A stretch of DNA of 64,000 bases, from contig JABMCL010001779.1 in NCBI GenBank assembly GCA_018857735.1, positions 127,001 to 191,000 of the forward strand. The letters are read 5' to 3'. The stretch comes from Alviniconcha marisindica (lineage: Eukaryota; Mollusca; Gastropoda; Provannidae). The translations under genes were made by a program, and so were the position numbers. The notes under the pieces were generated by a model that was not told where the DNA came from, searched no databases, and worked only from the letters and a program-made list of their open reading frames with translations. Positions 32,801-43,040 of this stretch are shown piece by piece. How positions within the stretch are numbered: the stretch's first letter is position 1; each line of letters opens with the position of its first letter.

Positions 32801-34311
32801 ACAACAAGCCCACATCACTGTGCTGCTAATCATGCAGTTAACTGTGAAAACCCAACTGATCTTACAAGATGTGATCCACATGAGTATTACCAAGTAAACT
32901 GTTGTTGTTCTGTGTCACACAGAACAGCATGCTACGCATAGTTTGTTGCAATGCATAACGTTCAACATACAGCCAATCTTGAACATTTTTAAATGAATAA
33001 AAAGCAACACATTTTGAAACATAAACAGTTATTCTTTAATAGAACAATATGTGACAAGGAAGATTTGATGATTTTTTCTTCTCAAATTTAAGCTTTCTTG
33101 ACATAAACAGCAAATGATGTAAGAAGTATGTCGTACATTACTAATACTATTTCAACAAGATGTACAATGCTGTTTGTTTCTTGATGAAAATGATAAATCA
33201 GTAACTTTTTATTACTGTAGAGTATAAAGACACATAACTATTTCCATGTGAACAGTTTTTGCGCACCTTTTGGCACTAAGTCATATATATTACAAAATCA
33301 CAGTATAATTTTACACCTACAGTAACTTGAGTAAGTGTGTAATTGATACAATTATATAATACATGGTAACATGCACTGTTCCCTTGTCAAATGTTTCTTG
33401 GTCTGCTGCAGGTGTTGCCGCGGCCCTCTACAGTGGCCAAGGAGGTGGTGGTGGTGATTGGCGGGATTCCTCAGGACAGCACCTACCTGACCCAGACGGT
33501 AGAGATGTATGACCCCCACAGAGGCAAGTGGCTGTCCCTGCCAGACTTTCCACAACTTGTGTCGTGGTTCTCAGCCACGGTGCTGCACAACTTCATCTAC
33601 GTGACGGGCGGAATTCTCAACAGTCACATCGTGGCCCACACATGGCGCTTTGACGCCACCAAGCGGACGTGGAAAGAGGTTCAGCCAATGTTGAAGCCTC
33701 GGGCGTACCATTCCTCGGCCGTGCTGGATGACCGGCTGTACGTGGTGGGCGGGGTGCGGTATGAGCTGAACAAGATGCTGAACATCGAGACCATTGAGTG
33801 CTACAATTCCAGCAGCAACACGTGGACAGCAGCCGGGCGCACGATGTTCCCCCGCAAACAGTCGCGCCTGGTTCTCTACAACTCCACCATCGTGGAGGTG
33901 GGCGGTCTGCAGGCAGGCGATGCCAAAGTGGACACCATGACCAGCTACCACATCGTCGGCGACATGATCAAGCCCACCGGGGAGCAGTTTGTTCTGCCAC
34001 GCGTCATCCAGTACGCCCAGATCGTGGTCATCAACAGCGTCTTCTACATCATGTGGGAGGACAACAAAGAGTTTATCGCACTCGATGCTGCCAAGCGGAC
34101 CTTTCGCCGCCTGCCCAGCCCAAACTATGCTCGGAGGCACAGCGGGGCCGTGGTGGTCCAGGACAAGATCTACATCGTGGGCGGCTTGATCGACTCCAAG
34201 CCCAGCCGTGTGGTGGAATGCTTTGACCCCGAGATGGGCACATGGACGATCGAGAAGGAGCTCAAGGAAGGGAGGGCGATGCATGGCTGCGTCAAGCTGG
34301 AGATGAGCTGA
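29037..34311 (+). CDS. Kelch-like BTB-BACK-Kelch protein (complete)
   Basis: Two exons, 29037-29885 and 33412-34311, join in phase 0 and give 582 codons plus TGA. Order: BTB at about 26-136 (FTDTILCVEQEEFPCHKNVL, with the helix MFTSDLKESREV that carries a Cul3-contact-type LKE), BACK at about 138-250 (EIVYEAVMRWVKFDVDDRRH), then a C-terminal Kelch propeller. Kelch blades show VVVIGG, YVTGG, YVVGG, VEVGG and YIVGG; the fifth blade has FYIMWED in place of the glycine pair. Such proteins are substrate adaptors of Cullin-3 ubiquitin ligases. The ending RAMHGCVKLE resembles the YHGCV end of KLHL24/KLHL6-type proteins as I remember them, but the orthologue is not settled. Confidence 0.94.
29918..30050 (+). 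mobile_element. Second SINE family (B), plus strand
   Basis: TAGGGGCATAGCTCAG is tRNA-like box A, GTTCAATCCCTGG is box B-like, followed by CAATTTTCTTCTCCAGAG. The same downstream segment is found reversed at 30648. It sits about 30 bp inside the Kelch intron. A SINE with a different tRNA head from the family at 17283. Confidence 0.6.
30335..30465. repeat. Dispersed repeat copy B (pairs with 23215-23345)
   Basis: TAGCACATTTTGAATTTCC, TTACAGCGTTGTTTGGTTG and ACATGGCTGGTGCCATGTGA match the 23.2 kb copy in the same orientation. Confidence 0.65.
30648..30733 (-). mobile_element. SINE family B head, minus strand
   Basis: The minus strand reads GGAGCCGGGATAGCTTAGTG, GTTAGAGCGCCAGACTCATG, GGTCGGGGGTTCAAGAG and AATTTTCTTCTCCAGGGTC. 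The D-arm and T-loop are tRNA-like, but acceptor, anticodon and T stems do not pair well, so I call it a tRNA-derived SINE and not a tRNA gene. Confidence 0.6.
31770..31830 (+). repeat. Source-like copy of the 47-kb array sequence
   Basis: TTGTTTTAAGGCTGAGTTGTC then CTCTGGAGAGGTACTGG closely matches the left edge of the array at 46970. It is followed by the SINE at 31830. Confidence 0.55.
31830..32100 (-). mobile_element. SINE copy, minus strand, in the Kelch intron
   Basis: Reverse of the reference: GGTAGGGGAAGAGGGAACTA, ACACCACCAGAATAACTCC, GAGCCATTTTAGTGTTCCAG, ACAAGACAGCATCATCC, GAGAGCCGAAGTGGAGTC, box B complement TCAAACCGAGG and GCCTTCCCACTAGGTC. Fairly diverged and without the 3' tail. 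Confidence 0.8.
32593..33288. mobile_element. Non-autonomous DNA transposon with perfect 30-bp inverted ends
   Basis: The segment 32593-32622 (ATATATGACTTAGTGCC then AAAAGGTGCGCAA) is exactly the reverse complement of 33259-33288. The ends sit in TA-rich sequence, consistent with a TA target and a Tc1/mariner-like origin. The 0.7-kb interior has no transposase-like ORF. It lies in the Kelch intron. Confidence 0.8.
33412..34311 (+). CDS. Kelch-like exon with the whole Kelch propeller
   Basis: 299 codons plus TGA after the acceptor GTCTGCTGCAG (the AG at 33410-33411). It encodes six blade-like repeats. Third positions are strongly G or C (for example GTGGTGGTGGTGATTGGCGG), giving a long antisense ORF at 33571-34284 that is a by-product. 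The contrast in codon use with exon 1 is conspicuous. Confidence 0.93.
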   Translation: MLPRPSTVAKEVVVVIGGIPQDSTYLTQTVEMYDPHRGKWLSLPDFPQLVSWFSATVLHNFIYVTGGILNSHIVAHTWRFDATKRTWKEVQPMLKPRAYHSSAVLDDRLYVVGGVRYELNKMLNIETIECYNSSSNTWTAAGRTMFPRKQSRLVLYNSTIVEVGGLQAGDAKVDTMTSYHIVGDMIKPTGEQFVLPRVIQYAQIVVINSVFYIMWEDNKEFIALDAAKRTFRRLPSPNYARRHSGAVVVQDKIYIVGGLIDSKPSRVVECFDPEMGTWTIEKELKEGRAMHGCVKLEMS

Positions 34312-34431
34312 GGATGGGCTGTGGTTAGTCGCCTACTGCTGCTGTACTGTAGTACCACTACTACTACTACTAGTGCTGGAGTCTGCCTTTTACAGGACTC
34401 GCAGGTGATCAAACTTGTAATTTAACAGAAA

Positions 34432-34580
34432 GAAAAAAAGAGGCAGGTTCACTAGGCTTTTTTTTGTCCTGCTGGAAAAAGCCTGGCAGACACAGCCTTA
34501 GAAAAAAAAAGAGGCAGGTTCACTGTAGGCTTTTTTGGTCCTGCTGGAAGAAGCTTGGCAGACGAAGCCTTGGCCCTTGA
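34432..34580 (+). repeat. About 70-bp tandem duplication in the Kelch 3' UTR
   Basis: AGAGGCAGGTTCACT, TTTTGTCCTGCTGGAA and GCCTGGCAGAC appear twice, at 34440-34500 and 34510-34570. Confidence 0.85.
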
Positions 34581-35513
34581 GCAATCTTCCGCAGAAGGCC
34601 CCTCCGGGGAAGTGAGCAGTTTTTTGTTTTGAATATTACACTTGATCATGTCATTGTCAAGTGGTCCTCAAATTTTAATGTGTTTATGTTTATGTATTGT
34701 GTAATGTGGTAAAAACCCACAAGGATGTGTAGCACTGGAGCTGAAAAAGACTGTACAATGATTTTTAATGCTGGAAAGGCAGGGGTTTGGGGGGGGGTTG
34801 CAAACACACTGGTAAATCAGTTCATCTGTATACTGTTTGGTGTAATCAGCCCTAAAAGTGGCAAGTATTTGGGATGCCAGTGTGACTAAAAGAAAGATTT
34901 GGCCACTAAAAAAGAAATGTTGGTCACTTGCACTAGTCAGCAAGTGTGTCATCGTGCGCTTTTCGTTGTTGTTATTTCTAAGTGCATTCATGTGTACTGG
35001 CCTGTGAGAATTCTGATCCAGCTTTTCAAGACACAGACTTTGACATAGGTGTGTTGCACATCGTCTTCTTCCTTGGTCTGTCACGAAAGCAAAAACGAAA
35101 CGAGCAAGAGAAGAGTCGATAGATTTTTCAGTGGCCAAGAGAGGCCTAATACCTGAACATAGAAGAATGTTTTCCCCCCCAAGTATTAAAAAGGGAATTC
35201 TTGTAGCTGATTTAAGCCTGAGATACTGGGCTTTGCAAAGTGCTGGATGTGTCCAGAGCCAAAAACTGTTGGAGGCACCCAAAAAGTCAAGAGTTAATGA
35301 CCAGACCTAAGAATTTCAAAAACAGAAACAGATTGGACAGTAAAAGTATAGAGCCTGACAAGCTTGGGGATGTAACATTCATCAAGGCCAGGTTTGTGTT
35401 AGGGCAGGATGAGAACACAAATGCTGTGTGAAATGGTATCCTGTTCAAATTTAGCATGGCTTACATCATGTCAAAGGAAGAGCTGGCTTTTACCAAGCCA
35501 TACTAGAAATTTA

Positions 35514-35517
<4 letters not shown>

Positions 35518-35610
<93 letters not shown>
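35518..35610. repeat. Compound (CT)n(CA)n microsatellite
   Basis: About 24 CT units pass directly into about 22 CA units. Confidence 0.98.
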
Positions 35611-35611
<1 letters not shown>

Positions 35612-36095
35612 GGACCAGCATTACTAGATTGGCAGATAGATCTGTACTAAAATTATACTGTCAACCAATAGCTGTTTACAAATTAGGGTCCTGTCGGTGT
35701 CACAATCAATAGAATCATGGAATGCACGGACAGGAATGATGTTTGGACAATATGATTTGAAAACAGTCATAATGCCAGTCTCAGTGTGTTTGTATGTTAC
35801 TGTGTGTGTGTTACTCTTAACAATTTTTTTATATGGTTACCAAATTCTAGGGTTTTGGCTACATTTTCTGTTTTTGACCTGGCTACCAAAATGCAAAGCA
35901 TGGTAACCAAAGGTCAGTAAGCAAAATATTTAACTTTTGGGCTTGTCATCAAAACATTTGATTAATTTTATGTAAGGAAAGGTCAGTTTCATCTCCTACT
36001 TCATTCATCATAATACACGTACTGATTACAAGGTACTAATTATGATAGGATATGCTGCATAGACTGTCAGGAATCCATACTTTTCACTTAACAAA

Positions 36096-36101
36096 AATAA
36101 A
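36096..36101 (+). terminator. First canonical AATAAA after the Kelch stop
   Basis: The first exact AATAAA downstream of 34311, about 1.8 kb into the presumed 3' UTR. An ATTAAA variant occurs at 35185-35190. Which is used is unknown. Confidence 0.3.
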
Positions 36102-37655
36102 AGTGTCTGAAAAAAAGTGGCAAAGTAAATTGATTAACACTGAAACTATCACAGTTTGTCTTACCTTGATCTCTGAGTTTGCTCGCATTTTGGAGAGGTG
36201 ATTGGATAATTTTTTTCTCTGGTGGTCATTCATGGAGGTGCAGTCAAGTTCTTTATAATGTAAGTGGCAATAATTCACTAATTGTTTTAAATTACACAGT
36301 AATTGTGTAGGACTGGACATGAAAGAAATAATGTCTTTTCACAATGGTCAGTACTGGATCCTGCATGCTGTTTGCAAAATTATCTGAATTGATTTTTTTT
36401 CTTCTCTTTTTTTAACAAAGACTGACTGGAGCTTATTGTATAATTTTGTAAGCCTCACAGTTTACAGTTGAATACACATGTTATTGTTAAAGGTGAAAGT
36501 ATTTAGGCAATGTTTGCTAGTCATGCTGGATGAACTTTATGTGACAGTCACAGGAAAATTTATTCGCAGCCAGTGAGAACAAAAAAAGGACTATATTACA
36601 TAAGGAAAAGATTGTAGCCAACAAAAAATAATTTAGCCTGTAATGATTGGTTTTGTTTCGATACACTTCCATGCCCTTGTCTGTACCTACAATTTTTTTG
36701 TTTATTGCGAAAACGACAGTCACACTGAACAATGTCTGTAATGGCCAGTACCAGAAGATATCACAATGCACATGTGCAGACGCACGCTCAACTGCCACCT
36801 TTCCTCTGACCATCACATTGCTGCATGCACTGAAGCAGTTCAACCCCTGACCTTTGCAGAGACTAAAACTAGCAGATGAACAAGGTCAGAGCACACAGAA
36901 GGTTAAAAGGAGCGCTTATTTTGATTTAGACACGACAAAATGTGCATGTTTTGCTGCGCAAGGTGACAAACCATGTTGAGGTTTTGAGCTTGCTGGCAAG
37001 TTACTTCTGTATCTCGAACCATAGAACGTTATATTAATCAGTTCAGTAACCTGAGTTCTTATCTGATTAAGTTCAAGTGTTACAGACTTATGATCACAGA
37101 CGTGATCATGCACAGACACGCACGCACGCACGCACACACAAACACACAATGCTTTTTGTGACTTTGGCACGGAGGGAAGCAAGATCACAATCACTTTTTT
37201 TAAAAGTGTTCAGCCAAGCATTGCAGAAACCTTCATGTTGGATTTCTTGTAGACAAATAGGTCATGCATGGTGTTAATCCCCGTTGCTCTTGGCATTGTC
37301 ATCCCAGTTTTGGTGACCTTGATCATATTACGGACAGATCAAATTGAAAATCATGTTTTGGGGACATAGTTACCCAGTCAGACTCAACCCAGGTGTGATT
37401 GTGACTGGTATGGATCCAGTCAACAGAATTATGTGAAGCTTTTGTTCTTGAAGTTGAAGGGAAATATTTGACACATTTTCTGCCTTAGCAAGAAAAGGGA
37501 AAAAACACGTTTACATTTTGTCAGATGCTCTTTAAGTGAGATCATATCTGAAAGTCTTGCTTAATGGCAGCACCTGTTACATGAATATATATATTCATTC
37601 TGGTTTTTAGTGGCCTTGACCCATTTTCAGTGTCACAGGAAAGTTTGAACAATTA
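36102..37655. other. Intergenic sequence, nothing recognised
   Basis: No ORF with family resemblance; a short (CA)-like patch with ACGC units at 37118-37148. Confidence 0.5.
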
Positions 37656-38520
37656 ATGACCTGCACTTTCCAGCCAGTTTCTGAGTCTGTCGTTCCGTCA
37701 GCATCCACTGCTACACTGCTGAGCCAGCTCCAATCTCATTTGGTGTTTCACAAGGGTCAGTCCTTGTTCGTGTACTCTTTACTCTTTACACAGCTTCTCT
37801 TTCCACTGTTGTTAAAAATCACTGTGTCCTTCACCACTCGTACGCTGATCACCCTCACCTCCAGAAATCTTTTTCCCCCTTCACCAAATCCCAGATATCC
37901 TCCTGTCCATGCGTAACTGTATAGATGATGATATTACTTAAATGACAGTGAACAAACTTAATGATGACAAGACTGAATTCATGATTGTATCCTCTGATAG
38001 AAACTCTGGGCCTCTCGCTTCTTCCTACCCAGACTGTGTGACTAATGCATCTGTTCCCCTGTCCGTCTCCATTGGCTGCCATCGATTCATGAATACAGTA
38101 CAGACTCGTTTCTCTCTGCTACAGCTACAAAGACTCAACCATGTGTGGCTACTTGACTGAACTCCGTAAAGCTTACAAACCACCCTGCCTGCTACGCACT
38201 TCTTCGGATACTGCCATTCTTTGTCTTCCGTCTGTGTGCATGCACATGTACGCTTGGTCTGTTTCTTATGCTGCACTGTACATCTGGTACAGCCCCCTTT
38301 GAAAAGTTTGGTCATCAAACACACTCACCTCTTTCAGATCATGGCTGAAATCTCACATCTTCAAGCTATCCTACTGACTGCCTGTGCATATGTGTAAGCA
38401 TGTGTGCTCGTACAAATTAGTTTTTTTACTATATTTTGGTTCTTTGTTTTGTAATGGGCTACATGCTCCAATTTGGAAAAATAACACCTAAGATTTAAGA
38501 GAAAACATTATTATGATTAT
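37656..38520 (+). pseudogene. Decayed CR1/L2-like LINE ORF2 end and 3' tail
   Basis: Frames broken by several stops and shifts keep ordered pieces of a non-LTR reverse transcriptase: FHKGQSLF (where GVPQGSVLGP is expected), then VNKLNDDKTEFMIVSSDRNS, a GCHRF/IQ-type segment and TSFRSWLKSHIFKLSY at the C-terminus. The tail GCTACATGCTCCAATTTGG then ACATTATTATGATTAT is LINE 3'-end-like. It is a fragment and not an active element. Confidence 0.75.
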
Positions 38521-38951
38521 ATAATTTTCTTGTTCTGAATACATGGTGATAGAGCATTAACTTTTTTTTCTGTTAGTGAATTAGCCAAGCATATTGTCTT
38601 CTTTGCATGGTAAAGCGTTAACAAAATGAGTTTGGGGGGTAGGGGGGGTAGCACTAGCAGGGGTGTATGATGTGTCATGTCTGTACATTTTATTGATAGA
38701 TGTGTTTGTATTCAAACTGTTTAGAGGGTGGTCATATTGAAAACAACGAAGCCTTTGTTTGATATATATATATATATATATGCAGTTCCAGTTCCACATT
38801 TGTTTTTCTTTAACCTGACAGGCTACTGTTATGTTTTTAGAAGAAATGCTTTAAAGTGATTGAAATTACACTGCAGAGAATTTGTACAGCAATATGTCTG
38901 TAGTATACTTGAAACTCTTGGAATATCATTTTATTCTCATTGCAGTATCGA

Positions 38952-39225
38952 CACACAAGGGAGTTACTTAGCACTTGAAATACATAACACAAGTACAACA
39001 ACAATGACCTGAGTCATCTATGGTAACTCTCACCTGGCGTGAGTGTAAATACAAGGTATTATATAAACTCCACCAGAGATACAGCCTCTATTTAAGGTGC
39101 AGGTGGAGTTTATATATATATATACCTTGCCTCGCATGCCAGGTGAGAGTTACTGTAGGCCACTCAGGTCTTTGTTGTTGTACTTGTGTTACGTATTTTG
39201 AGCGCTAATTAATTTTCCTTGTGTG
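38952..39225. mobile_element. Foldback element, second family
   Basis: CACACAAGG at the left is matched by CCTTGTGTG at the right. Inside, ACACAAGTACAACAACAA, GTAACTCTCACCTGGC and ATAAACTCCACC each find their reverse complement in the other half, around a centre near 39090. Flanks and centre are AT-rich. A half copy interrupted by a SINE is at 57610-58051. Confidence 0.85.
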
Positions 39226-40970
39226 TTTATTCTGCATGAGCGCTCTGGGCCTTGTTCGGTTTCACATTTGTTTTCTTTTCCTCATTGCAGTGTTTAGGAT
39301 TGTGGGTATAGCATCAGTACAAAAATTCAGTTTCACTCTCAGGTGTGAAGTGTAAATGGAACCACAATGTCCCGAGAAAACTTCTCGTTTCACGCTTTTG
39401 AACATTTGTCGGCATGATGTCATGAGACGATTTTTGTTGTGGCAATCTTCTGTACCAGGACGCGCTTTTTGACTCATATAATATTTACATGCATATTTAT
39501 TGATTTAACCCTGAAATGTTTGCTGCCTTGCCAATATTCATGGGAAATTTGCAAGTGTCAGAGAGTGCATGTTTTGTATGCAAACTTCTTGAAATTAAAG
39601 CCCCAAAGACTTGACAACCCCCCCAGATTGTTACTACTGTACTAGTCTTAATGTAAACTTACTTTACAATGTGGTGATACTGGTTTGGAGAGAAGTGGTA
39701 TTGGGGAAATGTGTGTTTATAGTCATCTTGATATACATATATATATACATAATATATATTATGGCCAACACTCTGATTTGGCATCCAGAAACACTGACAT
39801 GCCAACTTCATTTTAGAACTGCATCAGTTAGTTCAGTAAGTAAGTAAGTAGATTGGTGTTTTGGCAATAATTAGTTCAGTGTATTGACTACTTGAAAGTA
39901 CTTTTGAAGCCCCAAGTCAATTTTGGGATGTTTCTTTGAAAACCCAAACAGCAATAGAGAAACCTGTTTAAATGTTTTGAAAAGTACACAGTATTTTCAC
40001 ACTGTCGCATTGTTTCGCCCTCATTAGAAAGGCGCACAGTTTTCGTTTGAAGCACATTGTGCACACATGTTCAAAAACAATGTGCACACATGTTCAAAAG
40101 CAAAATGTGCAACGAACGGAAATGTCATTTCACAACAGTGTCTGAAAACAGCCATAAATATTTATTTTATTTCTAATCTTCGTTTATTTGAAGAAATAGG
40201 ACATATAATGCATGTGGTAGAATGGTAGAATCATCTTCCAGCAAAGTGGCAGGGAAAAGTTGGGAATATATTTATAGTTTTTATTCCAAGTTAATGCAGG
40301 AACATGATGGGCCAGCTATTTTGACGCCAATTCAAAAGCCTTGGCCATAATATTATGTATATACTTTAATGTTTTATTATTCCTATCATCATGCTTCATA
40401 ACGCTTGATAATAATATGATTGATAATGCTAATTTAAAAGGCAAGACACAGACACATATCTATATATATAGTCATGAGAGGGGTGTGATGACCATACAAA
40501 CGTTTACATAAATCGGCCATGATAACAGTGTGGTAATGTTATATATATAATATATCTTTGATGGTCACATTTTGCCTAATGTAGACGGTTCTGACCATTT
40601 GATTTAATATCCCCTGGGTGAATTGTTGAGTTTTTGCAGAGGAACAAAATAGTATTGAGCTGTCCCGTCCCACGTGATTTACTTGAACTAGTCACAATTT
40701 AATTCACCTACCAAGCAGTGCTCAGCAGTTAGCTTGCCCTCCCTTGCATCTCTGCCGCAGCTAGTCTTTTATGCTCTGACAGACTACGGACTCTTAAATG
40801 TCAGTTTTCAAGGCTGTGGCATAATCAACTGTGGCAGAGATGTGAGGCCAGTGGGTGGGCTGGAGGCTGATGCTTCCAGTGCAAGCCGAAGAAATGTTTT
40901 AATTGTCAGTGGCTGTGGAATAAAGTAGAGAGGGTGGGTGGCCGGTGGGTGGAGGTTAGAAATAAAGATT
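39226..40970. other. Intergenic sequence, nothing recognised
   Basis: Contains small (TA)n patches near 39731-39760 and 40540-40556 and a short duplicated AATGTGCACACATGTTCAAA near 40060-40100. No coding feature supported. Confidence 0.5.
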
Positions 40971-41021
40971 TTTGACCTTGACCTCTTTGGCCTTGACCTC
41001 ATTTTGGCCTTGACCTGTTGA
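40971..41021 (-). promoter_or_regulatory. Cluster of AGGTCA-type nuclear-receptor half-sites
   Basis: The minus strand carries four half-sites: CAGGTCAAGG, GAGGTCAAGG and then GAGGTCAAGGTCA. TCAAGGTCA is the extended ERR/NR5A site. No gene start is nearby, so function is speculative. Confidence 0.25.
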
Positions 41022-41414
41022 CACTGGCTGTGCAGCAGACTCTTTTTTTCCCCTTTTTTTATTAACCACATCAGCTTTCTACTGATGTGGCAGATGAATG
41101 GTTTGGATGCACACATTTGCTGGTTTGGCATTGATGGGTTATCAAGAAGTTGATGGGAGGCTGGAGCTGGCCAAGGTCGGAGGTCAGGCAGAGGTCGGGA
41201 GAGGAGACATGCCTGACGTCAGCACTCTTTTTCACACCTGATGTCTTCCTCCACTCTTTCTTTGTCAGCAGATTTTGTTTTGTTTTAGTTTTAAAGCTAA
41301 TTTGTCTGGAATGTTGGGAACTGGACCTAGCACCACGCTTGCTGTGCCAGAATGAACGATTCTGCACAGAGTTGAACCCTTTAATTTATCGTGAGGGGCC
41401 AGGTTGCTAGGCAG

Positions 41415-41500
41415 TGTCCACAAACCAACAACTTTTGAAGAGAAAAGAGCGCTAAAGCAGACCTGAACCTTACTGCTACCACCAGGCCAACCACTCACTC
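41415..41500 (-). mobile_element. SINE head fragment, minus strand
   Basis: GGCAGTGTCCACAAACC, CAACTTTTGAAGAGAAAAG and GACCTGAACCTTACTGC follow the reversed SINE order. Box B is degraded. Confidence 0.6.
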
Positions 41501-41904
41501 TGCACTCCTTGCAGTTTACGTTTACAAGTGTCTGTTGAGGTGTTGGTTTGGCTGCGCTGTTGCCGTTGTTGCGATTTGTGGGTAGTGTGTGAAGCAACTG
41601 CGTGGTGACAGCAGTGGAGAACACCGCAGGCTTCATGACGTGCTTCTGCTTTAAACCTGAGAGTATCCTGCCTGATTCAGTTGTTGTCTACTGGGTCTCG
41701 GCCACCACTGAGGGGCTCTAGTCAAGTTTGATGCATTTGCTTCCCCATGCCAAGATTACTTGTAGCTGTGCATGTCAGTGTGATGAGGCGAGGTTAGATC
41801 CCTGAAGTCTGCGTGCAAGCTGCCCGAATAGTAGGGGGACACTGCACGCGCACGCGTTCATCGTGTAGGTGCAGGAGAAAACACTTGCGCCAGCACCTGG
41901 CCCT

Positions 41905-42470
41905 GTCAAAGGGAGGCTTGGGATGTTTGATGTCTTCCCTCAGGGCTGTCATTTGATTACTGCCACCCCCCCCCACCCCACTCTTCTCCCCATCCCCTTC
42001 CCGTCTCGCTTGTTTTTTTCTTCTGACTAGTCCCCTTGCTCTTTCTGTCTTGTCATTTTTCTGTTAGTGGCCCACTCTCCTGACCTTTCCCAGAAAATTC
42101 TCAAACGTTTTTCCGTTAAGAGTTTGTTTTTGTGTGTGTGTGTGTCTGTGTGTGTCTGTGTGTGTCTGTGTATGGCTCTAATCAAGCAATTAGGAGATAA
42201 TAGCTGGTAGGTGGCATGTGCAGCTGGTATTTGCCATGATGCATTTATATAATCAATTTTTGTTTTTGTTTCTGTCAGTTCCATTTTTGATACTTTAATT
42301 TGGTATCAATGAAATGGATGAAATGGGCGACAATACCAGCCTTACATGCTGTGTATTAACAGGGGTAATATTGAAGGGATTAACTCTTTGAAAACTTGTG
42401 TTTTGATGTCTGTGTGTGTATGTTTTGTTTGTGTCGGGATTGCTTTTGTGGATTGACTTGAAAAAAGGTT
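41905..42470 (+). mobile_element. LINE 3'-end fragment, plus strand
   Basis: TGGGATGTTTGATGTC, CTCAGGGCTGTCATTTGATT, CCTTGCTCTTTCTGTCTTGTC, CACTCTCCTGACC, TATGGCTCTAATCAAGCAAT and AACAGGGGTAATATTGAAGG match, in order, the reverse strand of 14210-14800. A (GT)n tract at 42125-42175 expanded inside this copy only. Confidence 0.75.
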
Positions 42471-42885
42471 TGCGTATTAGAAGAGCTTTGAGATATTTGT
42501 GCATTTGCTTTTTGTATATATATATATGAGAAGAGTTTTGAAGTGTGCATTTGCTTATGACGGAGTTTGATTGTGTTGGGGTGACCCAGTGCGGATGACG
42601 GGGCATTCAGATCCAGTTACAGACTAACCAACCTGAAACTGGCTGTGGGTGCACCCTGTCACTTGAGATGGAGTTGTGAGAACAAGTATGACCGCCATGC
42701 TGTATTAACTTTAATGCAAACTGATGCAAGAATTGAGGATCATGAATATCAGTGGTTAAAAAAAGAAGAAAAAAGTATTACATATTAACTACTAAAACCA
42801 CATTGAGAATGTAGATTTGGAATTATATTCAGTGCCAGGGCTGATGTCATGCTGAAACTTTGTTGTATTCCTGACTGCATTAATT

Positions 42886-43040
42886 GTGAATTATGACGTG
42901 TAGTATAATATATCTGTGGAAGTTGATGACGTCAGTTGTGAATTGTGATGTGTAGTATAATACATCTATGGAAGTTGATGACGTCAGTTGTGAATTATGA
43001 TGTGTAGTATAATATATCTCTGGAAGTTGATGACGATGAC
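42886..43040. repeat. 52-bp tandem repeat, three units, each with TGACG(TCA)
   Basis: Units contain GTGAATTATGACGTGTAG, TATAATATATCTGTGGAAG and TTGATGACGTCAGTT. The first two carry a full CRE palindrome (42927-42934 and 42979-42986); the third has GATGACGATGACG. Confidence 0.9.

Noticed and set aside
33571..34284. 237-residue minus-strand ORF
   Set aside because: Shadow of the GC3-rich Kelch exon; its sequence shows no family resemblance.
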